Shown: positions 24,155 to 33,566, counted from the first letter of the stretch. The stretch is DNA of 64,000 bases from Sphingobacterium paucimobilis HER1398 (GCF_000416985.1 NZ_ATDL01000002.1:78040-142039), one strand, 5' to 3'. Notes: generated by a model not told the origin, from the letters alone. A program made the numbers and translations.

Positions 24155-25135
24155 CTATAGCTCGATCATCTCATCCCAGCCTTCGTGCGACAGCGATTCC
24201 TTGTGGAGTACAAATTCATCCAGCTTAGGTTGCTGCTTGCGGTTTATAGGCAATGCCGCCTTGATCTTTGCATAGTTCGGTGTTTCTTTGATTTGCTCAT
24301 TCACCGAATAGGTCAGTTTCAGATATTTGTCACCCACTTCAGGCTCCTGGACATACAGCATATTGACATACGTCCATCGGCTAGTTGTCAGGAACCAATT
24401 GGCGAGTAACCATTTGTCGATATCCACCGAGTTGAGCGAAGTCGCTATTTTGGTACCGTCGCGCAGGATGAAGAAATACACCCCCTCCTCAAAGGTGATC
24501 ACCAAGATATCCTTTATCCGCACCTTATGGTCCTGATAGACGACAGACGATCCATAGATCAGATCCAGGTAGCTCATCAGAAAAAACATCTTGCGGCTGC
24601 CGATCCATGAATTCATAAAATTCTTGGCCCTGCTGTCCCGATCCGTCATACGCCCCTGTGGCAGGAGGCTTGCTTTCGGCCAATAGCATACGACCAGTAT
24701 GTAGAGCAGCAGCGGGACAGCGAAAAACGGAAAATCGGTGATCCAGTACGATGTATTGTAGAGCATGCCCATTTGGGAAAATACAAGTATTTGTAGCAGC
24801 ACCACATGCATCAAGACCGGAGGGATTACAGCTGCAAAAAGATACAGCGCAGTTTTAAGCCATTTCGGAATATCGGACAGCCTACCGAATAGCAGTCTGT
24901 ACACTATCGATACCCACACCGCATAAATAATATGCAGCATCATAGTGCCCAGCAAGAGGATCCATAATCCGGCCCCCACCTGTAGCTCCCCTTCGACAGC
25001 CTTGTAGCCCAGATTGGTCACCAGGGCAGTAATAGCCGTAATGGTCAAGACAAGGAATACACGCAACACAGAGGTAATAATACGATTCCAACGGACCTTA
25101 AAACAAGTCCATTGATCAGGCTTAAATAAGTTCAT
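24155..25135 (-). CDS. Membrane protein with C-terminal LytTR-like domain
   Basis: 326 aa. There are four hydrophobic helices (about 18-42, 53-80, 93-118, 130-150). The soluble C-terminal part reads KVRIKDILVITFEEGVYFF, then LRDGTKIATSLNSVDIDKW and SRWTYVNMLYV. This follows the strand pattern of a LytTR DNA-binding domain but with weaker conservation than usual (the ILYIEAxGNY position is ILVITFEEGVYF). Membrane-bound LytTR proteins act as one-component regulators. A link to the GGGGGACAA sites at 14.2 and 20.0 kb is possible but unproven. It is a single gene, 102 bp upstream of the HTH gene on the same strand. Confidence 0.65.
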   Translation of the reverse strand: MNLFKPDQWTCFKVRWNRIITSVLRVFLVLTITAITALVTNLGYKAVEGELQVGAGLWILLLGTMMLHIIYAVWVSIVYRLLFGRLSDIPKWLKTALYLFAAVIPPVLMHVVLLQILVFSQMGMLYNTSYWITDFPFFAVPLLLYILVVCYWPKASLLPQGRMTDRDSRAKNFMNSWIGSRKMFFLMSYLDLIYGSSVVYQDHKVRIKDILVITFEEGVYFFILRDGTKIATSLNSVDIDKWLLANWFLTTSRWTYVNMLYVQEPEVGDKYLKLTYSVNEQIKETPNYAKIKAALPINRKQQPKLDEFVLHKESLSHEGWDEMIEL

Positions 25136-25300
25136 AATATGCTATAAAAATCTGTATCGGTTAATGAATCAGAACCATGAATATACAAAAAATATAGAAT
25201 ACACATCCCATCCGTGCAAACAAATGCCTCGATTGCGCACTGCTGTTCAACAGTATATGGTGCAAGGATATCGGGAACTCCGCTTTCCAACGCCTGAACT

Positions 25301-25322
25301 GAGGTACATTTTTCTGTACCTC
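25301..25322. promoter_or_regulatory. 8-bp inverted repeat between divergent genes
   Basis: GAGGTACA (25301-25308) and TGTACCTC (25315-25322) are perfect complements with a 6-nt T-rich loop. It lies 75 bp upstream of the gene at 25397 and 165 bp from the divergent membrane regulator. It could be an operator or a hairpin in a leader. Nothing else is seen in 25136-25396. Confidence 0.45.
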
Positions 25323-25396
25323 GACGTTTTTGCCGTATCGGCCATATTGCTTAGAGGAAAATCTGCCCTTAATTTTGAGGTAATAATTTAAACTTA

Positions 25397-25798
25397 ATGT
25401 ATATGAAACAGAATTTTAACAACGCAGGCTTTGCCAATACGCAAGCCTCCGTACTGAACCTGCCATCTGCCGTGAGGCACGTAGAGACCGATCGAATCCG
25501 CACCGACATAGACGGCTGGATGCTGGACACCTTTGAACTCAGCACCGATCAACAGGCACAGCTCAAGGATCTCTCGCCGGACTTCAAGCAGCAGATTGCC
25601 GATGCTGTTGCAGACAGCTGGGATGCCGGACAGCTCATCCTCTTCGACAAGCAGGCAGAGCCTTTAGGCAACAATGAGCGTAAACAAAAAACGGTCAAAG
25701 AAGTCGTACTCGAAAAAATGAGCGCTACTTCTCAAAGCGTACGGTCGCAGGATATGGCCGATACCCAGCAGGTTGCCATCCGTATACAGTACGGATAG
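25397..25798 (+). CDS. Hypothetical soluble protein
   Basis: 133 aa (or 131 from the ATG at 25403). No family is recognised. The middle is helical (DTFELSTDQQAQLKDLSPDFKQQIADAVADSW) and ends in GQLILFDK; the C-terminal third is polar. There is no signal peptide. The next gene, the Crp/Fnr-like regulator, begins 95 bp after its stop, so the two may be one transcript. The A/T-rich leader TTTAAACTTAATGTAT supports the start. Confidence 0.5.
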   Translation: MYMKQNFNNAGFANTQASVLNLPSAVRHVETDRIRTDIDGWMLDTFELSTDQQAQLKDLSPDFKQQIADAVADSWDAGQLILFDKQAEPLGNNERKQKTVKEVVLEKMSATSQSVRSQDMADTQQVAIRIQYG

Positions 25799-25892
25799 AC
25801 ATAGCTCCGATCAGAACGATAGCTGTGCTGAGCCGAAAACCAGTACGGCTATCCGACTGATCTATATCCTTTTATTCCTACTCGTTGTGATT

Positions 25893-26420
25893 ATGATAGA
25901 TTTTGACTTCAGGCATTTAGACCTGTACATCAGCACCTCGCCCGAACAGCGACAGCAGATATGCGCTGTACTGAAGCAGCGTCATGTGCGCAAAGGTCAT
26001 ACGCTTATGCTCGATCAGGACGATCTGATCTATATACACGAAGGACTGTTGGTCATAATAAACAATGACAGTGATGCTATCGAGCATTTCATAGCCGAGC
26101 ATGACATTGCCATCTATCCGGCACGCCATAGCCCTTACGCCCTGCAAGCACTGGAAGACAGCTCCATTTACTATATAAAGCATGACGACGTCGTCCATGT
26201 CCTCAATAAGAGCAATAATCTCAATCTTATCCGAGCTTATCACAAGATGTTGCTTTACTGGGCCTACCAGCGTCTGGCCCGCACCGAACTCTTATTATTG
26301 CCCGCCAGGGAAGCAAAAGAAATGTTCTACAAACGGTACAAGCACATTGCACTACGCCTACAGAGCAAAAGTATCGCTTCCTACCTTCATATGGACCCCA
26401 GTTACTTCAGCAAACTATAG
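25893..26420 (+). CDS. Crp/Fnr-family-like transcriptional regulator
   Basis: 175 aa from the ATG at 25893; an open extension to 25773 has an unlikely hydrophobic run and is not used. The cyclic-nucleotide-binding-like jelly roll is at about 10-110 (KQRHVRKGHTLMLDQDDLIYIHEGLLVI, SIYYIKHDDVV), a long dimer helix at 115-140, and a C-terminal HTH (RLQSKSIASYLHMDPSYFSKL). The protein stops within a few residues of the recognition helix, shorter than the usual SRLRK ending. No cAMP-contacting RxS motif is seen, as is common in Bacteroidetes members whose ligand is unknown. Confidence 0.75.
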   Translation: MIDFDFRHLDLYISTSPEQRQQICAVLKQRHVRKGHTLMLDQDDLIYIHEGLLVIINNDSDAIEHFIAEHDIAIYPARHSPYALQALEDSSIYYIKHDDVVHVLNKSNNLNLIRAYHKMLLYWAYQRLARTELLLLPAREAKEMFYKRYKHIALRLQSKSIASYLHMDPSYFSKL

Positions 26421-26575
26421 ATTTTACAACTTTTAAATAGGAAAATCACAATTCCAAACCGTCCGATCTCCCCGAACTTAGTATCAACAATAAGGAGATA
26501 AGTAACGATATAACCTTGTGACTATATGACTCTATAACAAAACATTAGACAACAACATATATAACAGCATCACTT

Positions 26576-26607
26576 GATAACACGATAATACGATAACACG
26601 ATAACAC
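26576..26607. repeat. Four tandem 8-bp units
   Basis: GATAACAC, GATAATAC, GATAACAC, GATAACAC in a row. It is followed at once by the palindromic repeat copy at 26616. Confidence 0.75.
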
Positions 26608-26615
26608 GTTCACTT

Positions 26616-26648
26616 GCGTAGTGCAACGAAGTCCCGACATAGTCGGGA
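26616..26648. repeat. Dispersed palindromic repeat, copy 5
   Basis: GCGTAGTGCAACGAAG then TCCCGACATAGTCGGGA, same family and orientation as 15826-15860. Followed by ATAAC as at 15921 and 6058. Confidence 0.75.
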
Positions 26649-27034
26649 ATAACTACATAAAACAAAATGACAGCAATAGTCCCATATCATCCATCCGGTA
26701 TCGCACAAGCAGGTAGACACCGAGCCTTGCGGATAGACTCCGCAGGTACAGGCCATCCCTCATGGGGGCATACCTACCCTATGCTGTATTTAGTTGGTAT
26801 GATGCGAAGCTATTGCCACCGGCCGCTATTCAAACGGATACGGCGTAGATTTGCGGTATTTCCCGCAAGGCGGTATACGGGGAAATCAAAAGTGGTACGG
26901 CCGAACAAGGAGTCCCGACGCCAGGTACCACATGTCTGCTACGAACAGACTAAACCAAGGGGCCAATGTGACTGCAGCATATTGTGATCAGTTAAAACAA
27001 ATTATGATAGGTAGGTAATTTAAATCATAAGCTT

Positions 27035-27256
27035 ATGGCATGGTTTTCATTTACAGGGACGGATCCATCAAATCCGGCACACTATACTTTTGCGACTTCT
27101 CCCCCTTCGTGTTCGACACCTAAGCAGGCCATGTGCTCGCTACAGGCAAATGACAACGGAGGAAGTCCAGATATCACTGATGCATTAAAGAATGAGTTGA
27201 TTAATTCTTTACAAAATCAGGTAGACGGACCAAATGTGAAGTTGAAAAAAAGATAG
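27035..27256 (+). CDS. Small Cys-containing protein beside a TlpA/SusCD locus
   Basis: 73 aa: MAWFSFTGTDPSNPAHYTF, then a PPSCSTPKQAMC segment with two Cys (about 29 and 36), LQANDNGGSPDITDALKNELI and a basic tail (LKKR). There is no signal peptide. I recall similar short proteins beside SusCD/thioredoxin loci in Sphingobacteria but know no function; the two Cys could be a substrate of the neighbouring thioredoxin-fold protein (inference). It is convergent with that gene, with a shared hairpin terminator between them. Confidence 0.55.
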   Translation: MAWFSFTGTDPSNPAHYTFATSPPSCSTPKQAMCSLQANDNGGSPDITDALKNELINSLQNQVDGPNVKLKKR

Positions 27257-27300
27257 TACCCTAGGCAGTATTATTAGAACAAGCGTTAGCTAAAATTAGA

Positions 27301-27327
27301 ATAGGGTATGCACAGCACATACCCTAT
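27301..27327. terminator. Bidirectional hairpin between convergent genes
   Basis: ATAGGGTATG (27301-27310) and CATACCCTAT (27318-27327) are perfect 10-bp arms with a 7-nt loop and A/T-rich flanks. It lies 45 bp after the plus-strand gene and 14 bp after the stop of the minus-strand gene. Confidence 0.7.
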
Positions 27328-27340
27328 CTGCTTTTCTAGT

Positions 27341-28591
27341 CTACTTCTCTTCTATTACTAAAACTTCCATCTCTCCCTCACCTAATACAGCTTCGATGCC
27401 ATACGCATTTAGCTGAGCATTCAACTCTTTTAAATCTTCAAAGGCACCTAGTCTAATCTTCATTTCTTTCTTAACTCTATCCAACACAGGGGGTAATTTA
27501 TACCCTAGGTCTATGACAACAGCTAAACTTGCCGTACTCTCACAACTATAGCCGCCTGTAATCGGCTGTATACCTTTATATGGTTTAATAGGACATGGTC
27601 TCAGGATAAGACAATCTATTTTACGTATTTCCCGATAAGACTGTATCCCTAAAAAGCTATGTAAGTCATCCAAGACAATCCTAGCCTGTACGGAATCAGC
27701 ACGTCTTACCCTATCGATACGTTCATACGATATTGCATTTTTTGTATACCAATCATTGCCTATATTCTCAAAGTCCTCATACATGTTGCGATTCTCAACA
27801 TTCAGTATGAGCCGCTCATACCTAGGTATGTAATCAGCCTTTCGAACCCGCGCCCAATTAAAGAGTATGGCGCTGTAAATCGAAACATTATAAAAAGAGG
27901 TGTTGATCATTCCTGTTATACTATCCGTCTTGATCTCCAATGATTGATATGCTGCTCCATCCTGATATCCATCGAGACGTATCCCTAATTTATCAGCATT
28001 GTCGATTCCCATCCCCGTCAGGCTCCCCTTGCCGAAATCGTCCTTTAAAGCGAGTGCTATTTCTCCTGTATTAAATAGCTGTAAGATATTTTCCTCTGTG
28101 ATCAATTCGGAGAATGTAATTGCTTTGACTTTGCCTCTAAAAATGAAAGCAACATGCGGAACGCCCATATGCGGAAACTTTTCCTTCAGATAAATGTCGT
28201 TATAGATAACAGGTAAATTGACCTTATTTTCTTTCAGAAACGCATTGCCTTTAAAGAACTTCTCAAAGGTTTCCTTACCCTGCCATCCTACCGTGAAGAT
28301 TTGCATTTTGTCCCTCAGTTTGTTCTGTAGCGCCTGCAGTCTAGGCATACTCTGAATACAAGATCCGCAACTGGTTTCAAAAAAATCCAATACAATCACT
28401 TTATCATCTAGCTTATTCCAGTTTATTGTTTTATCAGGACTCCGCATAAGCTCTACCTCATCAGGAGGTAAAAAATTGTCTCCTACCTTCAGTGCTTTAT
28501 TTAAATCTAATCTAACCCCTTTCTGTCCATAACCTGTTTGAAACAGACTGATTAGTAAAAAGGCTACTATTAAGAATTGAAACTTTTTCAT
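27341..28591 (-). CDS. TlpA-like thioredoxin-fold protein of a SusCD locus
   Basis: 416 aa. The signal peptide is about 1-22 (ending TGYGQ). The thioredoxin domain is at about 35-170 with the redox motif SCGSC (Cys75, Cys78) and the cis-Pro neighbourhood MGVPHVAFI near 145. A C-terminal region of about 240 aa, absent from plain TlpA, has several Cys and no recognised domain. Such proteins reduce or isomerise disulfides in the periplasm and are frequent last genes of SusC-SusD operons without glycosidases. The order here is susC-susD-(small ORF)-tlpA on the minus strand. The cargo is unknown; a peptide or protein is more likely than a glycan. Confidence 0.85.
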   Translation of the reverse strand: MKKFQFLIVAFLLISLFQTGYGQKGVRLDLNKALKVGDNFLPPDEVELMRSPDKTINWNKLDDKVIVLDFFETSCGSCIQSMPRLQALQNKLRDKMQIFTVGWQGKETFEKFFKGNAFLKENKVNLPVIYNDIYLKEKFPHMGVPHVAFIFRGKVKAITFSELITEENILQLFNTGEIALALKDDFGKGSLTGMGIDNADKLGIRLDGYQDGAAYQSLEIKTDSITGMINTSFYNVSIYSAILFNWARVRKADYIPRYERLILNVENRNMYEDFENIGNDWYTKNAISYERIDRVRRADSVQARIVLDDLHSFLGIQSYREIRKIDCLILRPCPIKPYKGIQPITGGYSCESTASLAVVIDLGYKLPPVLDRVKKEMKIRLGAFEDLKELNAQLNAYGIEAVLGEGEMEVLVIEEK

Positions 28592-28725
28592 ATGTATATA
28601 ATTTGATTTTCAGTTGCGATATAGAATATCCAAAGTATATTATGCACAGGAGTATTGTAAAATAGTGTGCATGCTGCTTCGCGGTCATTCGTGTTTGTGC
28701 AGTCTGTGCTACATGGATATTTCAT
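28588..28725 (-). CDS. Possible 45-aa Cys-rich leader peptide overlapping the tlpA-like start
   Basis: ATG at 28725, 45 codons (MKYPCSTDCTNTND start), stop TGA at 28590-28588 overlapping the ATG of the TlpA-like gene in an ATGA junction. Its own ribosome-entry region (AATTATATACAT) is identical to that of the tlpA-like gene, and a CTGAAAATCAAA motif precedes both, so the two leaders look duplicated. Translational coupling is suggested by the overlap. No relatives are known to me; it could equally be a chance frame. Confidence 0.35.
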   Translation of the reverse strand: MKYPCSTDCTNTNDREAACTLFYNTPVHNILWIFYIATENQIIYI

Positions 28726-28786
28726 ATGTATATAATTATTTCATGAGCTCGCAAACTCGGTTTGATTTTCAGCTGCCATTATCTTG

Positions 28787-28802
28787 TCCCGATTCATCGG
28801 GA
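28787..28802. repeat. Hairpin-only copy of the dispersed palindrome
   Basis: TCCCGATTCATCGGGA, identical to 6043-6058, placed 24 bp after the susD stop (minus strand), where it could attenuate transcription into the tlpA-like gene. Confidence 0.6.
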
Positions 28803-28825
28803 TCATATATATATCTTTTATAATG

Positions 28826-30184
28826 TTATCGAATATTTTGAGGTATCTTACCAATAGTGACGACAGGCTCTGGAAGTCGGAACGCGTATTTACGGCTATC
28901 TGGTTCCAGTACATCCACTTTGCCGTCTACCGTTCTCTCTATAACCTTCTGAAAGCGTGTGTCGAGATTCAGTCGCTTGAGATCAGCCCATCGACGTCCA
29001 CGGAATACGAGTTCTTTACGACGCTCCGACAGAATAATCCTTAGTAATGATTCTGGGGATCTCTCCGATACAGGAGCGAAAGAAGTTTGATCAATACGGT
29101 TCTCCAAAAGGGTGTTGATAGCATCTAGAGCTTCATCAATCAGCCCGAGACGCGTCGCGGATTCGGCCTTTACCAAATACATCTCGCTCGTAGTCAAACC
29201 TACAAACAGGGAGGAAATAGATTGATTATATGCTCCTTTGAAACTATAGCTTCCTGTAGGGATATTTGCTTTTAAAAAGAAAATACTTTTTCTCAGATCC
29301 GTATCTTCATAGCTTTCGTATAGCTCAGGAGCAATTCTTCCATTGGTACGGCTCATCGGGCCTGCCACCCCCGTAACAGCCGAGAATAGCACCTCCGTAT
29401 TGAATTGTGGTATCGGAAAATCCCTGCTCGCATCCAGTAGATTAAAATCCATCAAATCACCGTGTATACGTATGCTCGAGTCCGCATAAGCATATGCGAG
29501 ATGATAATCCGCAGTGTTCAAACTAGCCCGTGCAAGCCCAGCGTACGCGCTGGCTCTAAAGGGGCGACCTTTTATACTCTCGTGCAGTGGAAGCATCGGC
29601 ACTGCTGCTCGATAGTCACTGATAATCTGGTCATAAGACTGTTGTAGAGATGCCCGTACCGACGACTTATCGATTTCTGGTCCCAGTCGTAACGGTATCC
29701 CCAACTCTTTGTCTGCTGTTTCCTTTTGGTAAGCCATAGCGTGAAGCTCCAACAACTGCTGAAAAGCAAAAGCACGGAAGAAAAGAGCAATACCTCTTAG
29801 ATTGTCCCTTCTCTGAGAAACAGCTGCAGCATCAACGGATTGGATGATTTCTAGCGCCTGATTGGCGTTAAAAACTGCTTTATAGGGCAACTGCCACTGC
29901 GTAAACGCCTCATAAGGAGCATCGGCCCATGTGTAGGCATTCCTTTGATCGATAGTCAGCGCTCCATTAAATGTCTGGTCGGTTACATAATAATCATCTA
30001 TGCCCCACTCTCCCCAAGTAGGGTATCCCATATTCATCGTGCTATAGTTATTTAACAACAGTTCGGCATCCTCTAGTGTATGTGGAATCACCATTTTGAT
30101 ATCCGGCTTTTCTTCCAGAAAACCTGTACAGCCTACACTGGTCAATCCGACCAGTAAAAAACTGATAAGTACATTTACATTCAT
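28826..30184 (-). CDS. RagB/SusD family outer-membrane lipoprotein
   Basis: 452 aa from the ATG at 30184. This start gives a lipoprotein signal with lipobox LTSVGC, and lies 10 bp after the susC stop. A longer frame to 30217 would overlap susC. The TPR-like alpha-helical SusD fold is visible in segments such as RDNLRGIALFFRAFAFQQLLELH (about 105-127), AYAGLARASLNTADYHLAYAYADSSI (about 195-220) and the C-terminal SERRKELVFRGRRWADLKRL. It binds the ligand at the mouth of the SusC barrel. The missing glycosidases and the TlpA partner argue against a plain polysaccharide. Confidence 0.9.
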   Translation of the reverse strand: MNVNVLISFLLVGLTSVGCTGFLEEKPDIKMVIPHTLEDAELLLNNYSTMNMGYPTWGEWGIDDYYVTDQTFNGALTIDQRNAYTWADAPYEAFTQWQLPYKAVFNANQALEIIQSVDAAAVSQRRDNLRGIALFFRAFAFQQLLELHAMAYQKETADKELGIPLRLGPEIDKSSVRASLQQSYDQIISDYRAAVPMLPLHESIKGRPFRASAYAGLARASLNTADYHLAYAYADSSIRIHGDLMDFNLLDASRDFPIPQFNTEVLFSAVTGVAGPMSRTNGRIAPELYESYEDTDLRKSIFFLKANIPTGSYSFKGAYNQSISSLFVGLTTSEMYLVKAESATRLGLIDEALDAINTLLENRIDQTSFAPVSERSPESLLRIILSERRKELVFRGRRWADLKRLNLDTRFQKVIERTVDGKVDVLEPDSRKYAFRLPEPVVTIGKIPQNIR

Positions 30185-30194
30185 AATATTCTGA

Positions 30195-33100
30195 CTAAAA
30201 GTTAAAACTAAGCCCAAATGAAGCCATCAATGGCTCGGGCAACCCAAATCCATATTCCGGATCGATCCCCTTTTTATTCGCTCTCCATATCGTACCGACG
30301 TTCTGTAAATAGCCGTACACCCGGCAATTGTTAAGTCTATAGCGATGGGCAAACGGCAATCCGACCGATACTTGTATATCCCTTAATTTGATCTGACCAG
30401 CTTTTTCGACCAATGCGGAAGATCGCATGTACACCTGACTCCCGAGATTTGCGGGATAACTAAAGGCTGGAACATCCGTACGCAGTTCATCACCTTCTTT
30501 TTGCCAGCGTAGCGCATAATCTTTGTGTCCCAGATCATTGTTTATAAAAAGTAGGTTATCGAAGGAATTTCTTAAAAAGCGATGTCCCAAATGGTAAGCA
30601 ATATTCCAAGAGAGTTCGATACTTTTGTATTTCACACTATTACGCCAACTTCCAAAATACAACGGTACAGCCGCCCCGTGATTTTCGAGATCATTGACAT
30701 CCATTGCCAGTATGGCAAAATAATCCTTAGACACTTCACCATTTAAATAGGCTTGTGCGTCTCCATTTTCAGGATCCAATCCAGCCCACCGATAAGATAA
30801 TACAGACCTTAGATCCAGGCCTTCAATAGGTGTAGACACCATTGTCTGGGCTGTACCGATATAGTCCTTTCCTGTTTCATTGGCTATATAAGATTTCAAG
30901 ACCTTGGTCCGAGCGTACGAAAAGACAACATTAGATGTCCAAACCCAGTCTTGGTAACGCAATGGGATCACATTCAGGGAGACATCCCAACCTTTGGTAC
31001 GTATATTGGCACTATTTACCATCAGATTATTAAAACCTGTAGTCGGATCTACACGATCGGGAGCAATCAAGTCTTTTGCGTTCTTTATATAGTATTCGAT
31101 AGATCCAGAGAACCTATTCTTGGCAATCGCAAAATCCAATCCCAGATTAAGAATTCCTACCCGCTCCCATCGCAGGCTAGGATTAGGAGGCGTATTGATC
31201 GATCCGTAGTTCTGATTCGTGATATAATGAACCATGCTTTCTATAGTCAGTATTGGTAGAGCCGACACACTGTTATTGGCATTACCGTTATAACCGTATG
31301 TAGAGCGTATTTTCAGCCAATCAAAAAAAGTGCTGTGTGACAGTAAATCTTCATTGGACAATATCCAAGCCCCACCTACAGACCAGAAAGGCTGTCCGCG
31401 ATCGTTGCTTTTTACACCAAATAGATTGGAGGCATCTTTGCGAAAACTGGCACTCAAAGAATATCGATCGTTGTATGTATAAGCCCCATTAGCAAAATAA
31501 GACACAAAGTTATTTCGTAGGTATTCATATCGGTTACGATCTATCACTGCACTGGTCCCCTCCATTCCGTTGAGCAAAGGTAGCTCAACTCCATATGCCA
31601 CAGGCTTAAAAGCGCCAGTTTCCCTATTGTATCCGTGATACTGCGCTGAGTTCAGCATTTTTTTATTCTTGGAGAATTCGAATCCTCCCAATAGGGATAT
31701 CCTATGTCTTTCATTCCATTGGCGATCGAAATCCAAACTGGCCCGGCTCTGATGTGATACGATATCCCAATTGAGCAACTGTTTAAAATCGCCTACCGGA
31801 AGATTCCAGGTTATCGAGTTGTCATTCCAGCTGGCATACATATTGATCTCATCACGTTGCTGATAGTTTTCTATCCCGATCCATGTCTCCAACGGATTGT
31901 TAGACCGCTTATAAGCATACATCATATTCAGTTTCAGTCCAAAATCAAAGGAATAAGACGCTTGTGCATTTGAAAAGAACTCGCGTACATTCTCTGTAAC
32001 CCTATTATAGGGCATCTCCTTCAGCGGAGCGTATGACCAGTCCAGTAGACGGCCATTGGCCAGTGTATCTCTAAAAGCAGGATTATATCCGCTTACATCA
32101 TACGCAAGGGGATTTCCGGCATAATCAGCGAGCCTTAGATAGGGATAATTATTATCCGATATCTGCAAGCTATTGTAACGAACCGGGATTGCACTATTAA
32201 CGTTCTTTGATTCGGTATAGGTTAAGCCTATATCGAGCAAAAGATTTTTTAGAGGCTTGACCTGCGTATTGGATCTAAGCGTGTAGCGATCATAAATAGA
32301 AGTCACTACATCATTCAAGTTCTTATCATAACCCACTGAAAGCATTGTATTAGCCCGCTCTCCTCCAGCCGACAGTTGCAAATTGTACTGTTGATTGACT
32401 GCCTTTCGATAGATGTACTTCTGGTAATCGGTTCGTACATCATGCTTCTTGAGATCGGTTATTTTCTCTGCATATTCCATGGGGGTTATCTTGCCAGTCT
32501 TCTCCTGATGCATTAACCACAGTATAGGTTGTGGATTATAGTACTTGTCCTCAAACCATCCGTCATAGGCATCCTGGTCAAATAGGTACCGTTGCAACTC
32601 TATGTAATCCGGAGAGCTCATCTGCGGGTAATAGAAAAGATCAGGGCGATCTTTAATGGATATATTGGAATTAAATGATAACTGCGTCCCTCTATTAAAT
32701 TTTGCCCGCTTGGTCGTAATTACAATCACCCCATTACCGGATTGTGCTCCCCATATGGAGGCCGCGGCTGCATCTTTAAGCACCGTCACATTTTCAATAT
32801 CATTAGGATTAATGTTATAGTGCATTCCCTGACCGTACTCTCCTCCTCTATCATCGTAAACTACTCCATCAATCACGATCAAAGGAGATTGTTTCGACCT
32901 CAATGTACTTTCGCCTCTTATATTTATACCTAGCGTATAGCCTTTTGTATTCGGATTATATTTGGAGGATGATATGCCCGGTACCACGTCCTCTAGCCGG
33001 CTTACAAAGTCCGTCGACACCTTCCTGTTGAATAATGCCGAGTCGATAAACTCAAAGCTCCCCGTAGCTCGTTCTTTGGGTAGCTTCTGGTACCCGGTAG

Positions 33101-33494
33101 ATACGACTTCTACTTCTTCGATCTGTTTTTCATTGGCCTGTAGGGCGATATTCAATATTGTAGCTGTATTCTCATAGGCAACCCGTTGCTCCTTGTATCC
33201 GATATGTTTTATAGTTAATATCCCTGTAGGCTTATCCACGCTGATCGTAAACCTCCCCTCCTTATCCGTGCGCGCATGCTTCTTCTCTATTGCAACGGAA
33301 GCTCCTTCGATAGGCTTTCCATCTTCATAAGATGAAACTACACCTCTGACTACAGTCTGAGTTAGGCCTTTGGCCTCCTGCCCGAAGGCAGGAGTAACCA
33401 AAGACCAACTAAACAACACACAGAATATCATAAACACCACGTCACTGCGATACCGCCCAAGCGGGAGAAGCAGTCTATAACTATTATTTTTCAT
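30195..33494 (-). CDS. SusC/RagA family TonB-dependent outer-membrane transporter
   Basis: About 1,100 aa from the ATG at 33494 (MKNNSYRLLLPLGR), chosen over 33569 because it places the signal segment (SDVVFMIFCVLFSWSL to FGQ) nearer the start and because the upstream ATG sits inside a hairpin. Order: carboxypeptidase-D-like domain (VVRGVVSSYEDGKPIEGASV), plug with the TonB-box region and SusC signature (NIRGESTLRSKQSPLIVIDG, then VLKDAAAASIWGAQSGNGVIVITTKR), 22-strand barrel to the C-terminal aromatic (SFGLSFNF). It imports the SusD-bound ligand using TonB energy. It is the first gene of the susC-susD-tlpA operon. Confidence 0.92.
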   Translation of the reverse strand: MKNNSYRLLLPLGRYRSDVVFMIFCVLFSWSLVTPAFGQEAKGLTQTVVRGVVSSYEDGKPIEGASVAIEKKHARTDKEGRFTISVDKPTGILTIKHIGYKEQRVAYENTATILNIALQANEKQIEEVEVVSTGYQKLPKERATGSFEFIDSALFNRKVSTDFVSRLEDVVPGISSSKYNPNTKGYTLGINIRGESTLRSKQSPLIVIDGVVYDDRGGEYGQGMHYNINPNDIENVTVLKDAAAASIWGAQSGNGVIVITTKRAKFNRGTQLSFNSNISIKDRPDLFYYPQMSSPDYIELQRYLFDQDAYDGWFEDKYYNPQPILWLMHQEKTGKITPMEYAEKITDLKKHDVRTDYQKYIYRKAVNQQYNLQLSAGGERANTMLSVGYDKNLNDVVTSIYDRYTLRSNTQVKPLKNLLLDIGLTYTESKNVNSAIPVRYNSLQISDNNYPYLRLADYAGNPLAYDVSGYNPAFRDTLANGRLLDWSYAPLKEMPYNRVTENVREFFSNAQASYSFDFGLKLNMMYAYKRSNNPLETWIGIENYQQRDEINMYASWNDNSITWNLPVGDFKQLLNWDIVSHQSRASLDFDRQWNERHRISLLGGFEFSKNKKMLNSAQYHGYNRETGAFKPVAYGVELPLLNGMEGTSAVIDRNRYEYLRNNFVSYFANGAYTYNDRYSLSASFRKDASNLFGVKSNDRGQPFWSVGGAWILSNEDLLSHSTFFDWLKIRSTYGYNGNANNSVSALPILTIESMVHYITNQNYGSINTPPNPSLRWERVGILNLGLDFAIAKNRFSGSIEYYIKNAKDLIAPDRVDPTTGFNNLMVNSANIRTKGWDVSLNVIPLRYQDWVWTSNVVFSYARTKVLKSYIANETGKDYIGTAQTMVSTPIEGLDLRSVLSYRWAGLDPENGDAQAYLNGEVSKDYFAILAMDVNDLENHGAAVPLYFGSWRNSVKYKSIELSWNIAYHLGHRFLRNSFDNLLFINNDLGHKDYALRWQKEGDELRTDVPAFSYPANLGSQVYMRSSALVEKAGQIKLRDIQVSVGLPFAHRYRLNNCRVYGYLQNVGTIWRANKKGIDPEYGFGLPEPLMASFGLSFNF

Positions 33495-33566
33495 TTTCGA
33501 GCAGGCATAGTCCTGCCACTTTGGGCAGTTCTCTCCCACCCCTAAAAAATCTCTCATTTTTAAGTT

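Larger units (their letters stand above)
26421..27034. other. Gap with tandem 8-mers, a palindromic repeat and a doubtful reading frame
   Basis: Low-complexity text leads into the tandem repeat at 26576-26607 and the palindrome at 26616-26648. From 26667 one frame is open for 106 codons (start MTAIVPYHPSG), and a different overlapping frame at 26830-27018 is also open (YGVDLRYFPQGG). Neither resembles a known protein. Both are GC-richer than their surroundings, so a decayed or very unusual gene may lie here. Confidence 0.4.
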
